Assembly (NCBI GenBank): GCA_030654695.1
Contig: JAURWY010000003.1
Location: forward strand, 1 to 64,000
Length of the DNA: 64,000 bases
Source of the DNA: Polaromonas sp.
GTDB taxonomy: Bacteria; Pseudomonadota; Gammaproteobacteria; Burkholderiales; Burkholderiaceae_C
Direction of reading: 5' to 3'
Each line of letters opens with the position of its first letter. Position 1 is the stretch's first letter. The notes beneath the pieces were generated by a model. The model searched no databases and had not been told where the DNA came from. It was given only the letters and a program-made list of their open reading frames with translations. The translations under genes and the position numbers were made by a program. This document shows positions 1 to 9,363 of the stretch, piece by piece.

Positions 1-152
1 ACGGTGTCCATGGCGGCCGAAACCAAGGGCAGGTTCAGGCGAATGTTGCGAGAAAACTGGGTGGAAAGTGAGGTGTCCTTGGGCAGGACCTGTGAGTACG
101 CTGGGACCAACAAGACATCGTCGAAGGTCAGCGCTTTGCCGAGTAGGCGCAT
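1..152 (-). CDS. guaB: IMP dehydrogenase, N-terminal part (runs off the window)
   Basis: Oxidises IMP to XMP with NAD+, the first committed step of GMP synthesis, in the cytoplasm. Only the first 50 codons are present; the window edge cuts the gene. The translation begins [20 protein letters not shown] and continues with an [11 protein letters not shown] segment, the standard N-terminus of bacterial IMPDH. The ATG at 152 has a GGAG about ten bases upstream. Identification rests on the N-terminal signature; the catalytic Cys loop and CBS domains lie outside the window. The rnfH, ratA and smpB neighbours match the usual betaproteobacterial order. Confidence 0.93.
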   Translation of the reverse strand, partial: MRLLGKALTFDDVLLVPAYSQVLPKDTSLSTQFSRNIRLNLPLVSAAMDT

Positions 153-173
153 AGGGAAAGCTCCAAAAACGCG

Positions 174-179
174 ATTGTA
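174..179 (-). promoter_or_regulatory. possible -10 element of guaB
   Basis: On the minus strand TACAAT lies 22 bases upstream of the guaB ATG. No good -35 is visible at 17 bp spacing. A short inverted repeat (ACCCGT/ACGGGT) lies immediately upstream. Tentative. Confidence 0.35.
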
Positions 180-215
180 CCCGTGCCGACGACGGGTTTT
201 ACCTCTTAAGCGCGT

Positions 216-557
216 TCAGTAGCCGGCTTTTCCACCTGCGCGTTTTTTCGCGAACAGCCCAGCGCGCTTGACGCCCTGCCCTCTGAAGCGCTCGCGGCGT
301 GCAACCTTCGGGTCGACCCGCAGCGGTCGGTAAATCTCGACCCGGTCTTGATCGCTCAGCACATGATCGGCACTGCAGCCCCGGCCCCAGATGCCTAGGC
401 AAAGATCGCCTCGGGCAAGAAGTTCAGGAATGTCTGAAAACGCGGCCTGGACACCCGACAACTCAAGCGCCAATTGCACAGTGCTGCCTTCGGGGAGGTC
501 CAGCAGCCACTCATCAGCCAAGCGTTGAGCTGGCGCGTAAGTCACAGAAATTTTCAT
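216..557 (-). CDS. rnfH: RnfH family ubiquitin-like protein
   Basis: A 113-residue protein beginning MKISVTYAPAQR, with the conserved PLRVDPKVARRERF segment near residues 75-90, diagnostic of the RnfH/UPF0125 beta-grasp family. Family members sit beside ratA; their biochemical role is unsettled, and despite the name they are often far from rnf genes, as here. The ATG at 557 lies 19 bp downstream of the ratA stop, so the two are probably co-transcribed. The C-terminus is rich in Lys, Arg and Gly. An in-frame upstream extension exists but overlaps ratA in another frame and is rejected as coding. Confidence 0.88.
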   Translation of the reverse strand: MKISVTYAPAQRLADEWLLDLPEGSTVQLALELSGVQAAFSDIPELLARGDLCLGIWGRGCSADHVLSDQDRVEIYRPLRVDPKVARRERFRGQGVKRAGLFAKKRAGGKAGY

Positions 558-576
558 GGGTGGTTGGCGTAGCGAC

Positions 577-1020
577 TCAAGATTCACCGTAGACCTGAGT
601 GGCGCGCTTGACGAAGGCTTCGACCATGCTGCCGGCGATCTTGTCAAAGACCGGTCCGACCAGCGCGGCCAGTGCCCGGTTGGCAAAGCTGTAGCGCAGT
701 GTGAAGTCGACCTTGCAGGCCCGCTGGCCTTCGCCGAGCGGCGTGAACGTCCAAAGACCATCGAGTTGGGAGAACGGGCCGTCGACCAGTTCCATCGCCA
801 CTTCACGCCCTGCCACGTGGCGGTTGCGGGTGGTGAAAGCTTGCTTGATTCCGGCAAAAGAAATGCCCACTTTGGCGGTCATGCCACGGTCATCTTCGGC
901 CTGCACCGTGGCTTGGTCGCACCACGGCAAAAACGCCGGATAGTGGGCGACGTCGGTGACGAGCGCAAACATTTCTTCGGCGCTGTACCAGAGGAGGACG
1001 GACTTGTGAACGGTTTTCAT
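577..1020 (-). CDS. ratA: RatA-type ribosome association toxin / Coq10-like START protein
   Basis: A 147-residue single-domain SRPBCC (START/polyketide cyclase) protein starting MKTVHKSVLLWYSAEEMFAL and containing the family motif YPAFLPWC near residues 27-34. In E. coli RatA was reported to bind 50S subunits and block 70S formation, whereas homologues in the Coq10 branch bind ubiquinone; sequence alone does not decide between them. The ATG at 1020 is preferred over an in-frame start seven codons upstream because MKTV is the family N-terminus. It is divergent from smpB with 55 bp between the start codons and is followed by rnfH, the classical ratA-rnfH pair. Confidence 0.88.
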   Translation of the reverse strand: MKTVHKSVLLWYSAEEMFALVTDVAHYPAFLPWCDQATVQAEDDRGMTAKVGISFAGIKQAFTTRNRHVAGREVAMELVDGPFSQLDGLWTFTPLGEGQRACKVDFTLRYSFANRALAALVGPVFDKIAGSMVEAFVKRATQVYGES

Positions 1021-1075
1021 ACAATGCAGTTTCGCTGGCAATTGTATTAGCCGCTCGCGCCCTCACCTCTGACCC

Positions 1076-1630
1076 ATGGCCACCAAAGAAGCAAGCTCCT
1101 CCAAAAAATCCGCAGCGGCCTCCTCTGGCAAAGCAGCCAAGCCCGCCGCCAATCTGTCGCCCAAAGCGGCGGCGGCCGCTATTCGCATTGCCGACAACAA
1201 AAAAGCGACTTACAACTACCACATTGAAGAACGCTTTGAAGCCGGCATGGTGCTGGAAGGCTGGGAAGTCAAATCAGTCCGCGAAGGCAAAGTGCAGTTG
1301 ACGGATGGCTATGTGGTCATTCGCAACGGCGAGCTCTTCATCATCGGCTGCCAGATCAACCCACTGGGCACCGCGTCAACGCATGTGCAACCTGATTCCA
1401 TTCGCACCAAGAAGCTCTTGATGCACAAGGATGAAATCAAGCGCTTGCTGGCCAAGGTGGAGCAAAAAGGCTTCACGCTGGTACCGCTCAACATGCACTG
1501 GAAAAATGGCCGCGTGAAGTGCGAAATCGGCCTGGCCAAAGGCAAAGCCGAGCACGACAAGCGCGACACCATCAAGGACCGCGAAGGCAAGCGCGAAGTT
1601 GAACGCGTGATGAAGTCACGCGGACGCTAA
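1076..1630 (+). CDS. smpB: SsrA-binding protein SmpB
   Basis: Binds tmRNA and delivers it to stalled ribosomes for trans-translation. The core starts near residue 36 ([20 protein letters not shown]) and keeps the family signatures GWEVKSVR, and the Lys/Arg-rich tail ([20 protein letters not shown]) that enters the empty mRNA channel. At 184 residues it is about 25-30 longer than usual because of an N-terminal tail made almost only of Ala, Lys and Ser. Such extensions occur in Burkholderiales; an alternative later start cannot be excluded but no other ATG precedes the core. Convergent with the downstream acyl-CoA hydrolase gene, 11 bp between stops. Confidence 0.95.
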   Translation: MATKEASSSKKSAAASSGKAAKPAANLSPKAAAAAIRIADNKKATYNYHIEERFEAGMVLEGWEVKSVREGKVQLTDGYVVIRNGELFIIGCQINPLGTASTHVQPDSIRTKKLLMHKDEIKRLLAKVEQKGFTLVPLNMHWKNGRVKCEIGLAKGKAEHDKRDTIKDREGKREVERVMKSRGR

Positions 1631-1641
1631 AGCCTTGTTTT

Positions 1642-2793
1642 TTAAAGCGCTTTGAGCGGATGCGTTTCAGCCGTCCAAGGGCTGACGAAAAATTCATCGG
1701 CCATGCCGGGCTTCACATCTTCGATGCTCGACGGATTCCACTTCGGCGTGTAGTCTTTGTCGATGACCAAGGCGCGGATGCCTTCCATGACTTCGCTGGC
1801 TGTGCCGGGGCGATCGTAAAAACTGTGGTGCACCATGTCGCGTTCCATGCGCAGGTCGTCGGCCAAGGTCATTTGCCGCGCACGGCGAATCTGCACCAAG
1901 GTCACATGCAGCATCAGCGGTGAACGCTTACGCAAGGCGGTTGCCGTTTTTTGCGCCCAGCGGTCGTCCTTGGCCTTCTCCAGCGCGTCGACCATGTGCT
2001 TGACGCGCAGCAGCGAAAAGAAGCTGTCAATGTGGCTGTCGGGCTGAATCAAGGCGGCATCTGACTGACCGACTTCGCTGGCCAGCCATGTATTGGCTTC
2101 ATTGATGCTGGCGAATGTTTGCGCGCCCAGCGCAGCCCAAACGGCGGGCATTTGTGCGGCGTCCATCTTAACATCGGCCAAACCGTATTGCAGGGCTTCA
2201 TCAGCGCCAATCACATCGCCGGTGAGCGCCAAATACTCGCCCACATGGCCGGGGCAACGGCTCAAAAAGTAGCCGCCGCCGACATCCGGGAACAGACCGA
2301 TATTCGTCTCTGGCATGGCCATGCGGGTGTGCTCGGTGACGATGCGCAAACTCGCGCCTTGGCTGATGCCCATGCCGCCGCCCATGACCACGCCGTCCAT
2401 GAACGCAACGAATGGTTTCGGGTACTGATGGATCAGGTGGTTGAGTTGGTACTCTTCAGTGAAAAAATCATCGAGTGAGCTGTCATTCGCCAAGATCGCT
2501 TGATGGAAGTAGCGAATGTCACCACCCGCGCTAAATCCGCCAAACAAGGCGTCTGACGAGCCCGGACGGCCAACCTTGTTGCTACCGCGAATAGCCACCA
2601 GCATCACCGCCGGGTCAGCTTGCAATTCAGTCAGCGCCGCCGTCAGATCGCGCACCATCGACAAAGACAACGCATTCAGCGCCTTCGGCCGATTCAGCGT
2701 GATCAGACCTGCGTTGCCGCGTCGCTCGACGATGACGTGGCTGGCTGATTCTGACGATGGGGCTTTGGCTTCAGTGACGGTGGTGCTGTTCAT
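1642..2793 (-). CDS. enoyl-CoA hydratase/isomerase family, probable 3-hydroxyisobutyryl-CoA hydrolase
   Basis: A 383-residue crotonase-fold protein. The oxyanion-hole segment FGGFSAGGDIR (residues 84-94), the GGGMGISQGASLR stretch (138-150) and PETNIGLFPDVGGGYFLS (161-178), with Glu162 and Asp170, match the HIBYL-CoA hydrolase branch rather than classical enoyl-CoA hydratases, as does the length. Members hydrolyse 3-hydroxyisobutyryl-CoA in valine degradation. No other valine-pathway gene is adjacent, so the substrate is inferred from family only. It has its own unit: a hairpin separates it from typA upstream. Confidence 0.82.
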   Translation of the reverse strand: MNSTTVTEAKAPSSESASHVIVERRGNAGLITLNRPKALNALSLSMVRDLTAALTELQADPAVMLVAIRGSNKVGRPGSSDALFGGFSAGGDIRYFHQAILANDSSLDDFFTEEYQLNHLIHQYPKPFVAFMDGVVMGGGMGISQGASLRIVTEHTRMAMPETNIGLFPDVGGGYFLSRCPGHVGEYLALTGDVIGADEALQYGLADVKMDAAQMPAVWAALGAQTFASINEANTWLASEVGQSDAALIQPDSHIDSFFSLLRVKHMVDALEKAKDDRWAQKTATALRKRSPLMLHVTLVQIRRARQMTLADDLRMERDMVHHSFYDRPGTASEVMEGIRALVIDKDYTPKWNPSSIEDVKPGMADEFFVSPWTAETHPLKAL

Positions 2794-2825
2794 GTATTTA
2801 TTTTATCTATGTGGTGTTCGGCTGA

Positions 2826-2870
2826 AAGCAAAACGCACCGCAAGGCCTTGAAGACCACGCGGTGCGTTGG
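2826..2870 (-). terminator. rho-independent terminator after typA
   Basis: On the minus strand a 10-bp perfect stem (AACGCACCGC, arms 2832-2841 and 2859-2868) is followed by TTGCTTT. A second weaker hairpin (GCAGG..GGCTC/GAGCC..CCTGC, 2881-2907) lies between it and the typA stop. Position fits the end of the rimP-typA operon. Confidence 0.7.
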
Positions 2871-2924
2871 GATGCTTGGCGCAGGAAGGCTCAAAGAGCC
2901 ACCCTGCGATTTTGCAAAGAGTGA

Positions 2925-4748
2925 TTAACGACCAAAGCGCTTGCGATCGCTTTCAGTCAGGTGACGCTTGCGCAGACGAATCGACTTCGGTGTGATTTCC
3001 ACCAGTTCGTCGTCCTCAATGAACTCAACGCCGTATTCCAAGGTGCACTCAATCGGCGGCGTGATCTTGATCGCGTCTTCTTTGCCGGAGACACGGAAGT
3101 TGGTCAGCTGCTTGGTCCGCGTAGCGTTGACGACCAGATCGTTGTCACGGCTGTGGATGCCGACAATCATGCCTTCGTACACAGGGTCGTTCGCCTTGAC
3201 GAACATGCGACCGCGGTCGTCCAGCTTGCCCAGTGCGTAGGTGAAAATTTCACCCGCGTCCATAGAGATCAACACGCCATTTTTACGGCCACCGATGTCG
3301 CCTTTGTGCGGCTCGTAGCAGTCGAAAATGTTGGCGATCAGACCAGAACCGCGCGTCAAGTTCAGGAATTCGTTGGTGAAACCGATCAGGCCACGGGCCG
3401 GAATGCGGTATTCCAAACGAACGCGGCCACGACCGTCAGATTCCATATTGACCAAGTCGCCCTTGCGCTCGCCCAGGGCTTGCATCACACCACCTTGGTG
3501 GGTTTCTTCGATGTCAGCGGTGACCAACTCGATGGGTTCCCACTTTTCGCCGTTGACTTCTTTGATCACCACGCGTGGCTTGGAGACAGCCATCTCGAAG
3601 CCTTCACGGCGCATGTTTTCCAACAAGATGGTCAGGTGCAATTCGCCGCGACCCATGACTTCGAAGATACCTTCTTCGTCAGTTTCTTTGACGCGCAAAG
3701 CGACGTTGTGCTGCAGTTCTTTTTGCAGGCGGTCCCAGATCTGACGGCTGGTGACGTACTTGCCTTCGCGGCCAGCCAATGGGCTGGTGTTGACACAGAA
3801 GTTCATGGTCAGGGTGGGCTCGTCCACTTTGAGCATAGGCAACGGCATCGGGGTGACCGGATCGGTGATGGTCACGCCAATACCGATGTCGTTGATACCG
3901 TTGATCAGCACGATCTCGCCTGGGCCGGCTTCAGTCGCCTGCACGCGCTCCAAGCCTTGGAATGTCAGCACTTGGTTGATGCGGCCTTTGATGGCTTTGC
4001 CGTCCGGACCTTCCATCACAACCACATCCATCATCGGCTTGATCGTGCCTTGCTTGATACGGCCAACACCGATACGACCGACGAATGTCGAGAAGTCGAG
4101 GGCAGAAATTTGCAGTTGCAGTGGTGCCGCTGGGTCGCCAGATTGCGCTGGCACGTGCTTCAGCACAGTGTCGAACAGAGCCGACATGTCTGGGCCCCAC
4201 TGCTCACCGGGTGCGCCCTCTTCCATGGAAGACCAGCCGTTGATGCCGGAGGCGTAAACAACTGGGAAATCAAGTTGTTCATCAGTTGCGCCGAGCTTGT
4301 CAAACAGATCGAAAGCCGCGTTGACGACGAAGTCAGGACGTGCGCCTGGCTTGTCTACTTTGTTCACCACCAAGATGGGCTTGAGGCCCAGGGCCAACGC
4401 CTTTTTAGTGACGAAACGCGTTTGTGGCATCGGGCCTTCTTGCGCGTCAATCAGCAACACAACGCCGTCAACCATCGACAAAGCGCGTTCGACTTCACCA
4501 CCGAAGTCAGCGTGGCCTGGGGTGTCGACGATGTTGATGTGCGTGCCCTTCCAGGTCACGGCGCAGTTTTTGGCCAGAATCGTGATGCCACGTTCTTTTT
4601 CAATGGCGTTGTTGTCCATCACGGTGTCAACGACTTTTTCGTGTTCGGCGAAGGTGCCGGACTGACGCAGCAACTGGTCAACCATGGTGGTCTTACCATG
4701 GTCAACGTGGGCAATGATGGCGATGTTACGGATCTGTTTATGACTCAT
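2925..4748 (-). CDS. typA: ribosome-associated translational GTPase TypA/BipA
   Basis: A 607-residue translation-factor-family GTPase of standard BipA length. G1 is AHVDHGKTT (residues 13-21), followed by the ERGITILAKN switch region, the DTPGHADFGGEVERAL G3 and NKVDKPGARP G4; the C-terminal EF-G-like III/V domains and the BipA-specific C-terminal domain follow. Family members bind 70S ribosomes and help 50S assembly and stress or low-temperature growth. It lies 54 bp after truB on the same strand and is probably the last gene of the rimP operon, ended by the terminator downstream. Confidence 0.97.
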   Translation of the reverse strand: MSHKQIRNIAIIAHVDHGKTTMVDQLLRQSGTFAEHEKVVDTVMDNNAIEKERGITILAKNCAVTWKGTHINIVDTPGHADFGGEVERALSMVDGVVLLIDAQEGPMPQTRFVTKKALALGLKPILVVNKVDKPGARPDFVVNAAFDLFDKLGATDEQLDFPVVYASGINGWSSMEEGAPGEQWGPDMSALFDTVLKHVPAQSGDPAAPLQLQISALDFSTFVGRIGVGRIKQGTIKPMMDVVVMEGPDGKAIKGRINQVLTFQGLERVQATEAGPGEIVLINGINDIGIGVTITDPVTPMPLPMLKVDEPTLTMNFCVNTSPLAGREGKYVTSRQIWDRLQKELQHNVALRVKETDEEGIFEVMGRGELHLTILLENMRREGFEMAVSKPRVVIKEVNGEKWEPIELVTADIEETHQGGVMQALGERKGDLVNMESDGRGRVRLEYRIPARGLIGFTNEFLNLTRGSGLIANIFDCYEPHKGDIGGRKNGVLISMDAGEIFTYALGKLDDRGRMFVKANDPVYEGMIVGIHSRDNDLVVNATRTKQLTNFRVSGKEDAIKITPPIECTLEYGVEFIEDDELVEITPKSIRLRKRHLTESDRKRFGR

Positions 4749-4802
4749 GGTGGGCTTTCTAAAACTTCAAAAACTTTTTTGTCTGGACGGTCTGGTGTGA
4801 CA

Positions 4803-5855
4803 TCAAGGCAAGGCTGGGGGCTCATCGGAATGAAGCGCTGGACCAGCCGATGCTGATGTTGCACTGCCTACGGCAGCGCTCTTCAGCATGTCCTGTACTT
4901 CAATGGGGCTGAGCAAACGCTCAGGAATCAACTCGTTGGCGGTCACGTGGGCCGTGCCTAAAAATGCATAAGGGTCGCTGCCAAAAACCTGCACCAAGGG
5001 CTGGTTTTCTGCGATCTGTGGACCCCACTGGCCAGCATCGCCGCGGCGACGCAGACCACTCAAAAATCGGCCGGCGTTGGCTGCATCTAGGCTGACCAAC
5101 GGCGCCGCTGAGACCAGCGACTGCGGCGGCAACATGCAGGCATCGCGCTCGGCTTCCGTCATCGCTTCAAGCGCCGGCAAGCTGACGCACTGGCTGGCTG
5201 TGTAGCCGCCAGTTTCAATGCGACGCAAAAAACCAAGGTGCGCACCGCAACCAATGGCTTCGCCAATGTCTTCACCCAAGGTGCGGATATAAGTGCCCTT
5301 GCTGCAACGCACGATGATGCGAATGGCGGCTGGCGCACGGTCATCATGGGCGACAGCCATCTGCAGTGCGTGAATCACGATATGCCGCGGCTCGCGCTCG
5401 ACTTCTTTGCCTGCGCGGGCGTATTCGTAAAGTGCCTTGCCGTCTTTTTTCAGCGCCGAATACATCGGTGGAATTTGGGCCAGCGGGCCGCTGAACTGGG
5501 CTGTTAACTTTTCGAGTAACTCGGCCGTTATCTCGGGCACGTCACGGGTTTCAATGACGTCGCCTTCGGCATCTGCAGTGGTCGTTTTTTGGCCCAGCAG
5601 CAAGACCGCTTCATAGGTCTTGTCGGCTTCCAACTGCATCTGACTGAACTTGGTGGCTGCGCCAAAGCACAGCGGCAACACGCCCGTCGCCAACGGATCA
5701 AGCGTGCCTGTATGGCCGGCTTTTTCGGCGCGCATCAGCCACTTGGCCTTTTGCAAGGCCTGATTACTCGACAGGCCGATCGGCTTGTCGAGCAACAGCA
5801 CGCCATGCACGGGACGTCGCTGAATTTTCTGGCGGGGACTGGATGTTGGCGTCAT
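4803..5855 (-). CDS. truB: tRNA pseudouridine(55) synthase TruB
   Basis: Makes pseudouridine 55 in the T-loop of tRNAs. Residues 18-31 (HGVLLLDKPIGLSS) are the TruB N-terminal motif and the catalytic aspartate is Asp53 in AGHTGTLDPLATG. KGTYIRTLGEDIG near residue 185 is the conserved later motif, followed by a PUA-like C-terminal region. At 350 residues it is slightly long, with a low-complexity Ser/Ala/Pro tail. The start at 5855 follows rbfA by 87 bp, a gap that holds an inverted repeat element. Same operon as infB and rbfA, the widely conserved order. Confidence 0.96.
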   Translation of the reverse strand: MTPTSSPRQKIQRRPVHGVLLLDKPIGLSSNQALQKAKWLMRAEKAGHTGTLDPLATGVLPLCFGAATKFSQMQLEADKTYEAVLLLGQKTTTADAEGDVIETRDVPEITAELLEKLTAQFSGPLAQIPPMYSALKKDGKALYEYARAGKEVEREPRHIVIHALQMAVAHDDRAPAAIRIIVRCSKGTYIRTLGEDIGEAIGCGAHLGFLRRIETGGYTASQCVSLPALEAMTEAERDACMLPPQSLVSAAPLVSLDAANAGRFLSGLRRRGDAGQWGPQIAENQPLVQVFGSDPYAFLGTAHVTANELIPERLLSPIEVQDMLKSAAVGSATSASAGPALHSDEPPALP

Positions 5856-5860
5856 ATATA

Positions 5861-5927
5861 TCGACAGGCTCGGCGGGCAAATTTGTCTGCTCGCTGGCTA
5901 GCACCGTTAACCCTGAACCTGTCAAAG
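5861..5927. repeat. imperfect inverted repeat resembling a dispersed betaproteobacterial element
   Basis: Left arm TCGACAGGCTCG (5861-5872) and right arm CCCTGAACCTGTCAA (5911-5925) are complementary at 9 of 12 core positions and enclose about 38 bp. The right arm resembles the dispersed CCCTGAGCCTGTCGAAGG type of element seen between genes in many Burkholderiales. It fills the truB-rbfA gap. The comparison is from memory of the element; copy number in this genome is unknown. Confidence 0.55.
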
Positions 5928-5942
5928 GGCAACGGCGCAGGG

Positions 5943-6311
5943 TCAATCGTCTTGAGCGCGGGAGGAAACAGCCTTGGCTATCAAGGCGTTCATGTCAGAA
6001 GCACGTTCAGTCGTTCGGTCAAACAAAAAATGCAGCGTTGGCACGGTGTGGATCATCAGCTTTTTGAACAAACCATTGCGTAGGAAACCTGCCGCTTGGT
6101 TCAAGGCTTCTTCACATTCTTTCGGGTCACCGACCAAAACACTGAAAAATACTTTCGCATGAGCGTAGTCAGGCGTGACTTCAACGGACTGCACCGTGAC
6201 CATGCCCACCCTTGGGTCTTTCAACTCGCGCGCGATCAGCGCCGTCAGATCACGCTGGATCTGGTCGGCTACGCGAAAACCGCGGTTGGGTGTGGAAGAT
6301 TTCTTACGCAT
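5943..6311 (-). CDS. rbfA: 30S ribosome-binding factor RbfA
   Basis: A 122-residue single KH-like domain protein needed for late 16S rRNA 5'-end maturation and cold adaptation. It begins [20 protein letters not shown] and carries [20 protein letters not shown] (residues 37-56), the RbfA signature, and [13 protein letters not shown] near the end. Sits between infB and truB on the same strand, the conserved order. No strong Shine-Dalgarno is visible before the ATG; the upstream 94 bp contain a perfect 9-bp hairpin. Confidence 0.96.
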   Translation of the reverse strand: MRKKSSTPNRGFRVADQIQRDLTALIARELKDPRVGMVTVQSVEVTPDYAHAKVFFSVLVGDPKECEEALNQAAGFLRNGLFKKLMIHTVPTLHFLFDRTTERASDMNALIAKAVSSRAQDD

Positions 6312-6348
6312 TTAAAAATTCAAAATATTACAGGAGAGTGGTGTCGGG

Positions 6349-6374
6349 CTCATGACAACCGAGGCTGTCATGAG
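6349..6374. other. perfect stem-loop in the infB-rbfA gap
   Basis: CTCATGACA (6349-6357) and TGTCATGAG (6366-6374) form a perfect 9-bp stem with an 8-nt loop. There is no T-run on the minus strand after it, so it is not a normal terminator; a processing or mRNA-stability hairpin is possible. Confidence 0.6.
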
Positions 6375-6405
6375 TCCGCTGGCCGCTTGTGCCTTGATCT
6401 TAGAT

Positions 6406-9336
6406 TTAGGCTTCGAGCGTCCGGGCAACTTCCCTGATTTCGAAGAACTCAAGAATATCGCCGACCTGGATGTCGTTGTAGCCTTTGACGTTCAAGCCGC
6501 ACTCAAAGCCTTCTTTGACTTCGCGTGCATCGTCTTTGAAACGCTTGAGCGAATCGAGTTCACCCGTGAAGATGACCACGTTTTCGCGCAAGAGACGCAG
6601 ACGCGCGTTGCGGCGAACCACACCGGCGGTGACCATACAACCGGCGATGGAACCGATCTTGCTGACCTTGAAGACTTGGCGAATCTCGGCATTGCCGATG
6701 ACTTCTTCTTTCTTGTCCGGTGTCAACATGCCCGACATCGCGGCGCGCAGTTCGTCAACAGCGTCATAAATGATGTTGTAGTAACGAATCTCAATGCCGT
6801 TGTTCTCGGCTTGCTTGCGAGCTTGCGCATCGGCACGGGTGTTGAAACCAATCAGCACCGCTTTGGAAGCAATCGCGAGGTTGACGTCCGACTCGGAGAT
6901 ACCGCCGACAGCGGAGTACACGAGCTGAACCTTGACCTCGTCGGTCGACAACTTGAGTAGCGACTGAGCCAAGGCTTCTTGCGAACCCTGCACGTCGGCT
7001 TTGATGATGATCGGCAGCATCTTGACTTCGCCAGCATTGATGTCGGAGAACATGTTCTCCAGCTTCGACGCTTGTTGCTTGGCCAACTTGGTGTTGCGGA
7101 ACTTGCCGGCACGGTAAGTGGCGATCTCACGGGCACGACGCTCGTCGGTCATGACCATGAATTCGTCGCCCGCTTGCGGCACTTCGGTCAGACCTTGAAT
7201 CTCGACTGGAATCGAAGGACCCGCGGTCTTGATAGTCTTGCCGTTTTCGTCCAACATGGCGCGCACACGACCAAAGGTCGAACCGGCCAGCACCACGTCG
7301 CCAGCCTTCAGCGTACCGGACTGAACCAGCACGGTAGCGACCGGACCTCGACCCTTGTCGAGCCGCGCTTCAATGACGAGGCCCTTGGCCAAAGCCTCTA
7401 CTGGCGCGCGCAATTCGAGTACCTCGGCTTGCAGCAGTACTTGTTCAAGTAACTCATCGACACCGGCACCGGTGTGCGCAGAGACGCCGACAAAAGGCAC
7501 GTCGCCACCGAACTCTTCGGGGATGACTTCTTCCGTCACCAGTTCACCCTTGACGCGGTCAAGGTTGATGCCTGGTTTGTCAATCTTGTTGATCGCCACA
7601 ACGATCGGAACACCAGCCGCTTTGGCGTGCTTGATGGCTTCACGGGTTTGCGGCATGACGCCGTCATCCGCTGCGACCACCAGAATCACGATGTCAGTCG
7701 CTTGTGCGCCACGGGCACGCATGGCCGTGAAGGCCTCGTGACCCGGCGTGTCCAAGAAGGACACCATACCGCGTGGGGTTTCCACGTGGTAAGCACCGAT
7801 GTGCTGGGTGATCCCACCAGCCTCGCCCGAGGCGACTTTGGCTTTGCGGATGTAATCGAGCAGCGAGGTCTTGCCATGGTCGACGTGACCCATGACCGTG
7901 ACCACCGGGGCGCGCGGCAAGGACTCGGCTTGTTGGCCTTGGACGTCCTCGTCAGTGAAAGCTTCCGGATCATCCAGTGCCGCCGTGACGGCTTTGTGGC
8001 CCATCTCTTCCACCACGATCATGGCGGTGTCTTGGTCCAGCGGCTGGTTGATGGTGACCATCTGACCGAGTTTCATCAAGTGCTTGATGACCTCAGACGA
8101 TTTCACACTCATCTTGTGCGCCAACTCACCCACGGTGATGGTTTCTGGCACGTGAACTTCAATGACTTTGAATTCCGACGGTGCCACAAAAGTGGATTCA
8201 GGACGCGAATCGCGGTCTGATGAGCGACGGCCACGCGGGCCACCACGGAAGTTGCCGCGACCTGGTGCAGTCGGTGCACCGCGGGTTTTGAGCTCGGTCT
8301 TTTTCTTCGCGTCGTCTTTCCAAGTCGAGGACAAATTCTCCGACTTGACTTCTTTCTTGCCTGCAGCACCAGCTACACCGGCAGCCGCAGGCGCGCCAGG
8401 TTTGACAGCACCAGGCACCACTGCAGGTTTGTGCAGCGTGCCCTTCATGGCGATTTTGGGATCAACGTGCGGCACCAACACGCGCTTCGGCGCGTTCATC
8501 ATGGCGCGGATGCCGGCGGCTTCTGCCTCGGCCTTTTTGCGACGGTCTTGGAAGTCTTGAACCTTGGCTGCGTCCGCTTGGAATTCTGCGGTGGCTTTGG
8601 CTTTGACCGCAGCTTGCGCAGCGCTGACTTCAGCGGCTTTGGCCGCTTGCACGGCAGCGGCGGCCTCGGCCACAACCGCAGCGGCAGCAGCAGCTTCGGC
8701 GTTCACCACGCTTTGGTCAGGGAACACGCGCGAACCGACGACTGGCTTGATGGCAGACGTCTTTTCAATTTTTTGGGCTTGCGCTGCTTGGGCAGCATCG
8801 GCTGCAGCCTGAGCTGACAGCTCGGCGGCTGCACGCTCTTGCTCACGAGCGGCTTCGAGGGCTTCTTGCGCATCGCGCAGACGGCACTTTTCAGCAAACT
8901 CTTCTTCTTGGCGACGCAGTTGCTCAGCTTGTTGGCTGGCTTCTTCCTCGCGGCGAAGCAACTCGGCGTTGTCAACGACGGGCTCTTGCGGTGCTTCCGG
9001 CGTCACGTCTTCTAGAACGGCGTCAGAGCCTTCTTCGCGCTTCACGAAAGTCCGCTTTTTACGCACTTCAACTTGAATCGTGCGGGCACGACCGGTCGAG
9101 TCAGCTTGCTTGATTTCGGTGGTCGATTTCTTGACCAGCGTGATCTTCTTGCGCTCGGCGCTGACCGTGCCATGGCTGGCTTGCAAATAACTCAGGAGCT
9201 TTTGCTTGTCGGCCTCGGACAAACGATCGCCGGCTTCTGCCTTGGCGACGCCGGCGCTGGTCAATTGCTCGATCAGTGTTGCGGTGGGTTTATTGAGTTC
9301 AGCTGCGAATTCAGCGACTGTAGTGGTACTGGACAT
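6406..9336 (-). CDS. infB: translation initiation factor IF-2
   Basis: Carries fMet-tRNA to the 30S subunit and promotes 50S joining. The 976 residues comprise an IF2_N domain (residues 1-55, [20 protein letters not shown]), a long Ala/Glu/Lys-rich linker (about 120-360), a second IF2_N domain (about 395-450) and the GTPase domain, with G1 GHVDHGKTS near residue 485, [10 protein letters not shown]3 and NKIDKPG G4, then domains II-IV. The long charged linker is usual in betaproteobacteria. nusA is 27 bp upstream on the same strand. Confidence 0.97.
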   Translation of the reverse strand: MSSTTTVAEFAAELNKPTATLIEQLTSAGVAKAEAGDRLSEADKQKLLSYLQASHGTVSAERKKITLVKKSTTEIKQADSTGRARTIQVEVRKKRTFVKREEGSDAVLEDVTPEAPQEPVVDNAELLRREEEASQQAEQLRRQEEEFAEKCRLRDAQEALEAAREQERAAAELSAQAAADAAQAAQAQKIEKTSAIKPVVGSRVFPDQSVVNAEAAAAAAVVAEAAAAVQAAKAAEVSAAQAAVKAKATAEFQADAAKVQDFQDRRKKAEAEAAGIRAMMNAPKRVLVPHVDPKIAMKGTLHKPAVVPGAVKPGAPAAAGVAGAAGKKEVKSENLSSTWKDDAKKKTELKTRGAPTAPGRGNFRGGPRGRRSSDRDSRPESTFVAPSEFKVIEVHVPETITVGELAHKMSVKSSEVIKHLMKLGQMVTINQPLDQDTAMIVVEEMGHKAVTAALDDPEAFTDEDVQGQQAESLPRAPVVTVMGHVDHGKTSLLDYIRKAKVASGEAGGITQHIGAYHVETPRGMVSFLDTPGHEAFTAMRARGAQATDIVILVVAADDGVMPQTREAIKHAKAAGVPIVVAINKIDKPGINLDRVKGELVTEEVIPEEFGGDVPFVGVSAHTGAGVDELLEQVLLQAEVLELRAPVEALAKGLVIEARLDKGRGPVATVLVQSGTLKAGDVVLAGSTFGRVRAMLDENGKTIKTAGPSIPVEIQGLTEVPQAGDEFMVMTDERRAREIATYRAGKFRNTKLAKQQASKLENMFSDINAGEVKMLPIIIKADVQGSQEALAQSLLKLSTDEVKVQLVYSAVGGISESDVNLAIASKAVLIGFNTRADAQARKQAENNGIEIRYYNIIYDAVDELRAAMSGMLTPDKKEEVIGNAEIRQVFKVSKIGSIAGCMVTAGVVRRNARLRLLRENVVIFTGELDSLKRFKDDAREVKEGFECGLNVKGYNDIQVGDILEFFEIREVARTLEA

Positions 9337-9363
9337 AATTGGGTTTCCGTGCGGCCTCCATGA

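Noticed and set aside
216..857. A 213-residue form of RnfH
   Set aside because: The extra N-terminal 100 residues overlap ratA in another frame and have no family similarity; the RnfH fold starts at the ATG at 557.
2881..2907. Second hairpin after typA as a separate terminator
   Set aside because: No T-run follows; the downstream hairpin at 2832-2868 is the better candidate.
2961..4856. A 631-codon open frame on the plus strand opposite typA
   Set aside because: It lies antisense to a highly conserved gene, has no recognisable domain, and its openness follows from GC-biased codon use in typA.
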